A stretch of DNA of 64,000 bases from Novosphingobium sp. KA1 (GTDB taxonomy: Bacteria > Pseudomonadota > Alphaproteobacteria > Sphingomonadales > Sphingomonadaceae): assembly GCF_017309955.1 (NCBI RefSeq), contig NZ_CP021247.1, positions 1,947,001 through 2,011,000 on the forward strand, read 5' to 3'. Positions 60,951 to 64,000 of this stretch are shown piece by piece. Below the pieces are notes generated by a model. It worked only from the letters and a program-made list of their open reading frames with translations, was not told the DNA's origin and searched no databases. How positions within the stretch are numbered: position 1 is the first letter of the stretch; every line of letters starts with the position of its first letter. A program made the position numbers and the translations under genes.

Positions 60951-61024
60951 GACTGGCCTCGTTACAACATTGAAGACATTGAAAAAATATGTTCGATGGT
61001 CGGGATTGTCGCCGGGGCGTTGAG

Positions 61025-61813
61025 CTATCGGAACAATTGTGCTGACAGATGGGCATGCAATGCGGCATCCTGTTCTTTCTGATCAGGTCCGGCTGCAGCA
61101 AGGGCACGTCGGGCGCGATCGCCAAAGCCCAGCAGATACCTCGCCATCTCATCGACAATGCCCTTCCTTTCGGCGCGGGTGGCACCCTGAAGTCGCCGCT
61201 CCATGCTGTCGACAAATGGGATAAGATGGTTGCGGATGAGTGTTGCCGTTTCGATCATGTCGGTATCCGGGAGGCCGTCGGACTGATCGACCGCAGTGAG
61301 TAAGGCTACGCAGGCTGCACGGGCGCTCATCAACTCATCCTGCCGCTTGGGCGCGATCTTCATTGCGCGATACCAGGCCAGTGCCATGGGATCCTGCGCG
61401 TTCGAAGCCTCGCCTTCGTGGGACGTTGCCACCATGTCCGGCATGGCTTGCGCAAGGGTAGTTTCTCGCTGACGTCGGGCCTGCCATTGCCAGATCCTCA
61501 TCGCCAGAATGGCAAAGAAGGAAAGCAGGCCGATCAGGACGGGCATGGTCGGATCGCCAGAACCGGTTGGGCTGCTGGCATTGAGCGCGATCTGCAGGCC
61601 AAGGGCGATGATGAAGGCGCCCAGAATGGCCGGTGCAAAAACAAAGATCAGGGCGAAAAGGATGCTTTTGATCAGGTTCAGCGTGCCCAGAATGACGCGC
61701 TCCGCGACCCGAACCACCCATACCATGATGATAAAGCGCATAAGCAGGAATATGGCCATGCCGCCCAGCACCAGAAAACCGAGCGAGAACACGGCCTCCA
61801 GAACATATTTCAT
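61025..61813 (-). CDS. Membrane protein of unknown function in the McrBC-AAA locus
   Basis: The 262-residue protein has about three or four transmembrane helices in its first 110 residues (VFSLGFLVLGGMAIFLLMRFIIMVWVV, LIKSILFALIFVFAPAILGAFIIALGLQI, PVLIGLLSFFAILAMRIW in outline) and a soluble helical C-terminal half (MALAWYRAMKIAPKRQDELMSARAACVALLTAVDQS). No motif is recognised. It lies between the HEPN-like gene and the secreted-protein gene on one strand, so it may be a membrane anchor or effector of the same system. Confidence 0.75.
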   Translation of the reverse strand: MKYVLEAVFSLGFLVLGGMAIFLLMRFIIMVWVVRVAERVILGTLNLIKSILFALIFVFAPAILGAFIIALGLQIALNASSPTGSGDPTMPVLIGLLSFFAILAMRIWQWQARRQRETTLAQAMPDMVATSHEGEASNAQDPMALAWYRAMKIAPKRQDELMSARAACVALLTAVDQSDGLPDTDMIETATLIRNHLIPFVDSMERRLQGATRAERKGIVDEMARYLLGFGDRARRALAAAGPDQKEQDAALHAHLSAQLFR

Positions 61814-61972
61814 GAACGCGGCCTCCGGTCGTAATCCCGGCCTTTGGCATCATGCCTTGCGCCTTGGCGTTCTGCCGCCTCATGCACTCTCAACCTGATC
61901 ATCGATCATTCCAGCCCTGAAAACCTCATGGACCATCAACACCATATTGATGCGACAAAACTGGTCGTTCGA

Positions 61973-62647
61973 TCACGGGACCACCGGATAATGCGGCATG
62001 CGCCAGGGGTGATCGGGCTGGTCCATCATCAGGTCGATGAAGATCGGCAGCAGAAAGCCCAGCACGGCGCCGCCATCGCGTACCTGATCGCGGTTGACCG
62101 AACCGTCGAAGGTCGCCCCGCCATGCACCAGCTGGTTGCGCAGCACATAGAGCCGGTCGAACAGGATCGAGAGGATCGTCGTGGTGTCCTGCCGCCGCAA
62201 GGCGGCCGAGACGGCCACATTCGCCCGGTCCAGCCTGGCGCCCCAGTCGGCATAGCCCGGCTCGCCATTGTGATGCTTCCAGAAGGCGCCGAAGATGTAC
62301 TGATTGGCCAGAAGAACCCGGATTTCCTGGCTGAAGCGCTGCCACACCGCCTTGTAGATGCGTTGCTGCCCGTCAAACCCGTTCAGCGTGGTGAAGAAGC
62401 CCATAAAGGCATCACGCTCGCTGCCCACACCGTCGACCGCATGGCCAATGTTGCCGGCATAGGCCGCGTTGAAGCCAATCCACAGTAGGATGAAGCGAAC
62501 ATCGGGATACTCCTCCCGCTCGGCCCGCATCAGCCAGCTGATGCCGCGATGGACCCGCAGCGTGAGCGCTTCGGGGAAGCCCTCGCGCAGTGCCCGCTGC
62601 TTTTCCTTGAGGACAGCGGCCCCAAGTATGCCGGGTGATGTGGCCAT
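61973..62647 (-). CDS. HEPN-like (Apea-type) putative ribonuclease
   Basis: The 224-residue helical protein contains LYVLRNQLVHGGATFDG with R170 and H175, an R-x4-H motif of HEPN ribonucleases, in the R-N-x-L-V-H-G form seen in Apea-like HEPN proteins. The earlier segment VRFILLWIGFNAAYAGN is also typical of such helical domains. HEPN proteins of defence systems cleave RNA when activated. It lies 166 bp after the AAA+ gene and before the membrane-protein gene. The call rests on motif and context; overall similarity was not measured. Confidence 0.72.
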   Translation of the reverse strand: MATSPGILGAAVLKEKQRALREGFPEALTLRVHRGISWLMRAEREEYPDVRFILLWIGFNAAYAGNIGHAVDGVGSERDAFMGFFTTLNGFDGQQRIYKAVWQRFSQEIRVLLANQYIFGAFWKHHNGEPGYADWGARLDRANVAVSAALRRQDTTTILSILFDRLYVLRNQLVHGGATFDGSVNRDQVRDGGAVLGFLLPIFIDLMMDQPDHPWRMPHYPVVP

Positions 62648-62812
62648 GATTGCAAGCTCCCGCAGCAGCCCGCATCAACAAGCCACAAGGAAAAGGTGGA
62701 AAACAGGAAGAAACCGCGTCGATGTGCCGCATGTCTTCCATGGATCGAAGCATTGTTCAATTGCTTCAATATGTTAAATTTTCGCGTCGAAGGGGTTCTG
62801 CCGCTTTCCTCA

Positions 62813-64000
62813 TCATGAGGGCAGCACAGGATCACGCGGTGGAACGCCAAAGCCCATCGGCCCGCGCGGGTGCTCGCCGCGTGTCGTGATCTCCTCGCGC
62901 AGCCAGCGCAGCAGCACGTCGGGGTCACGTTCTTCCAGCAGCCGGGCCCGCTGCGCGACCACCGCGAAATCGCCCGGCGTCTGCCCCTCATGTGCTGGCC
63001 AACCGACCGGCCAGACCTTCCCGAAATGGGCCTCGAACAGACTCCGGGCCTGATCCGGTGTCATCGCCTGAAAGCCCACGCGCAGGGTAAAGCGGCGCTG
63101 GGCCGCCGGATCGAGCGTCCCGGCCAGATTGGTGGTGGCGACGAATGGCGCGCGCAGATGCTCCATCTGCACCAGCATTTCGTTGACCTGGCTGACCTCC
63201 CATGTGCGCTGCCCCGCCTCGCGCTTGTAGAGAAAGCTGTCGGCCTCATCGATCAGCAGCAGGGCCTTGCGTTCCGCCGCCTTGGCGAAGGCAGCCGCGA
63301 TGTTCTGCTCGGTCTGGCCGACATAGGGGCTGATCAGGTCCGAGCAGCGGCGCTCCTCGATCTCCAGCTCCATGCCCTCCGCCAGATGCCGCGCGAAAGC
63401 CGATTTGCCGGTGCCCGAGGGGCCGGAGAGCAGCAGGCTCCAGCCCTTGTCGGGCGCTGCCGCCAGCCGCTGGCCCAGACGAACCAGATCGGTATCCGCC
63501 CGCGACAGGGCCGGATCATAAGCGGCATGCCCGGACCTTTCGGGCGCGGTGGATTGCCCCAGCGCCCACATCACACTGTGAATCGCCGTGGTGGCGACCT
63601 CGCTCCCGCCACCGGTCAGCTTCGCCGCGCGCAGCCCGGATGCCACCACGGCGGGGCAGGTCTTGAGATCGGCTATGTCGCGCACATCTTGTGCCTCCAG
63701 CGCGATGGCTTGGCTTTGCGCCGCGCGTCGCACGATCCTTTCGCGCACGGCCCGGACCGGGCGGTCGAAGCCGATCACCAGCGTCATGCGGCGCAGGATC
63801 GCGTCATCCAGATCATCGCGCCGGTTGGCGATCCAGATGGTGGGCACCTGCGGCGCCTCGACCAGCCGGTTGAGCCACTGCTTCGAGCAGCGCTTGCGGT
63901 CGACCATCGCCAGCACATCGTCGGCCTCGTCGACCACGATCACCCGCTGCTTCTGGTGGCGGCACAGGGCGCGCAGCACCATCAGATGGTCGAGGCGCTC
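62813..64000 (-). CDS. Two-module AAA+ ATPase (partial, continues beyond window)
   Basis: At least 395 residues are visible; the frame stays open to the window edge, so the N-terminus is missing. The first AAA module has Walker B VIVVDEADDVLAM and a sensor segment WIANRRDDLDDAILRRM; its Walker A is outside. The second module is complete: Walker A LLLSGPSGTGKSAFARHLAE, Walker B ALLLIDEADSFL, sensor 1 VATTNLAGTLDPAAQRRF. It belongs to the broad COG0464-type AAA proteins. It could be the remodelling or sensor partner of the HEPN-like protein downstream; that is inference from position. Confidence 0.85.
   Translation of the reverse strand, partial: ERLDHLMVLRALCRHQKQRVIVVDEADDVLAMVDRKRCSKQWLNRLVEAPQVPTIWIANRRDDLDDAILRRMTLVIGFDRPVRAVRERIVRRAAQSQAIALEAQDVRDIADLKTCPAVVASGLRAAKLTGGGSEVATTAIHSVMWALGQSTAPERSGHAAYDPALSRADTDLVRLGQRLAAAPDKGWSLLLSGPSGTGKSAFARHLAEGMELEIEERRCSDLISPYVGQTEQNIAAAFAKAAERKALLLIDEADSFLYKREAGQRTWEVSQVNEMLVQMEHLRAPFVATTNLAGTLDPAAQRRFTLRVGFQAMTPDQARSLFEAHFGKVWPVGWPAHEGQTPGDFAVVAQRARLLEERDPDVLLRWLREEITTRGEHPRGPMGFGVPPRDPVLPS

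Larger units (their letters stand above)
36182..64000 (+). mobile_element. Integrated mobilizable element at tRNA-Ser (right end outside window)
   Basis: From the 3' end of tRNA-Ser the sequence carries a P4-type integrase, arm-like repeats, two defence loci, ParA and mobilization genes, and no housekeeping genes. The insertion site is inferred from the usual integrase-tRNA geometry. The far attachment repeat (a copy of the tRNA 3' end) is not found before 64000, so the element's size is unknown. No secretion or coupling-protein genes are seen in the visible part. Confidence 0.8.

Noticed and set aside
1..64000. CRISPR arrays, insertion sequences, rRNA genes
   Set aside because: I saw no regularly spaced direct repeats, no transposase gene and no rRNA signature in the window.

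Overview
The window is high-GC DNA that reads as an alphaproteobacterium of the order Sphingomonadales; gene content and order resemble Novosphingobium and its relatives. This is inferred from the cytochrome oxidase cluster, a MoaA ending in Gly-Gly followed by moaD and moaE, the rplU-rpmA pair, the ubiA / rsmE / gshA neighbourhood and several small sphingomonad-type proteins. No 16S rRNA is present, so species level is not claimed.

Positions 1-36180 look like ordinary chromosome. They hold the end of an aa3 cytochrome c oxidase cluster (ctaD 3' end, ctaB, a small one-helix protein, ctaG, ctaE, SURF1); thrC with an RlmI-like methyltransferase and folB; moaA-moaD-moaE followed by a small membrane protein with a perfect FNR/FixK box; rplU-rpmA; two tandem GNAT acetyltransferases; ygfZ; a nitroreductase; an HPP-family membrane protein; rarD; astD; selO; an alpha/beta hydrolase and a glycosyltransferase; a YfgM-like protein with BamB; an isoprenylcysteine-methyltransferase-like protein; gshA, rsmE and an M20 peptidase opposite ubiA; a PilZ protein opposite the bifunctional (p)ppGpp enzyme; a DUF1905 protein; and a cyclophilin.

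At 36182-36272 lies tRNA-Ser(GGA). From there to the right edge the sequence is an integrated element whose far end is not in the window. Just after the tRNA come four GGGGGTA repeats and a P4-type integrase. Next is a six-gene restriction-like locus (38055-47386): vsr and a C5-cytosine methyltransferase diverge from a 65 bp promoter, and facing the methyltransferase is a tightly overlapping operon of a MORC-like GHKL ATPase, a Z1 SF2-type ATPase, a PD-(D/E)XK nuclease and an AIPR protein. A mobilization/maintenance module follows (47674-56387): an AlpA-like regulator, a ParA-type ATPase with a small partner, a gene-poor 1.2 kb stretch with an oriT candidate, a MobC-like protein, a VirD2-type relaxase with an LPD7-like region, three translationally coupled small genes (one with a MobA/MobL-like HUH core) and a PolB-type 3'-5' exonuclease. 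No coupling protein or type IV secretion genes are visible, so the element looks mobilizable rather than self-transmissible, as far as the window shows.

The right end (56546-64000, all minus strand) carries a McrBC type IV restriction pair, whose McrB has a large insert inside its AAA+ GTPase, preceded by a secreted protein, a membrane protein, a HEPN-like protein with an R-x4-H motif and a two-module AAA+ ATPase that runs off the window. The first defence locus matches a gene combination described by comparative genomics for MORC-type restriction systems. The AAA+/HEPN/membrane/periplasmic set beside McrBC is the best candidate for something undescribed.
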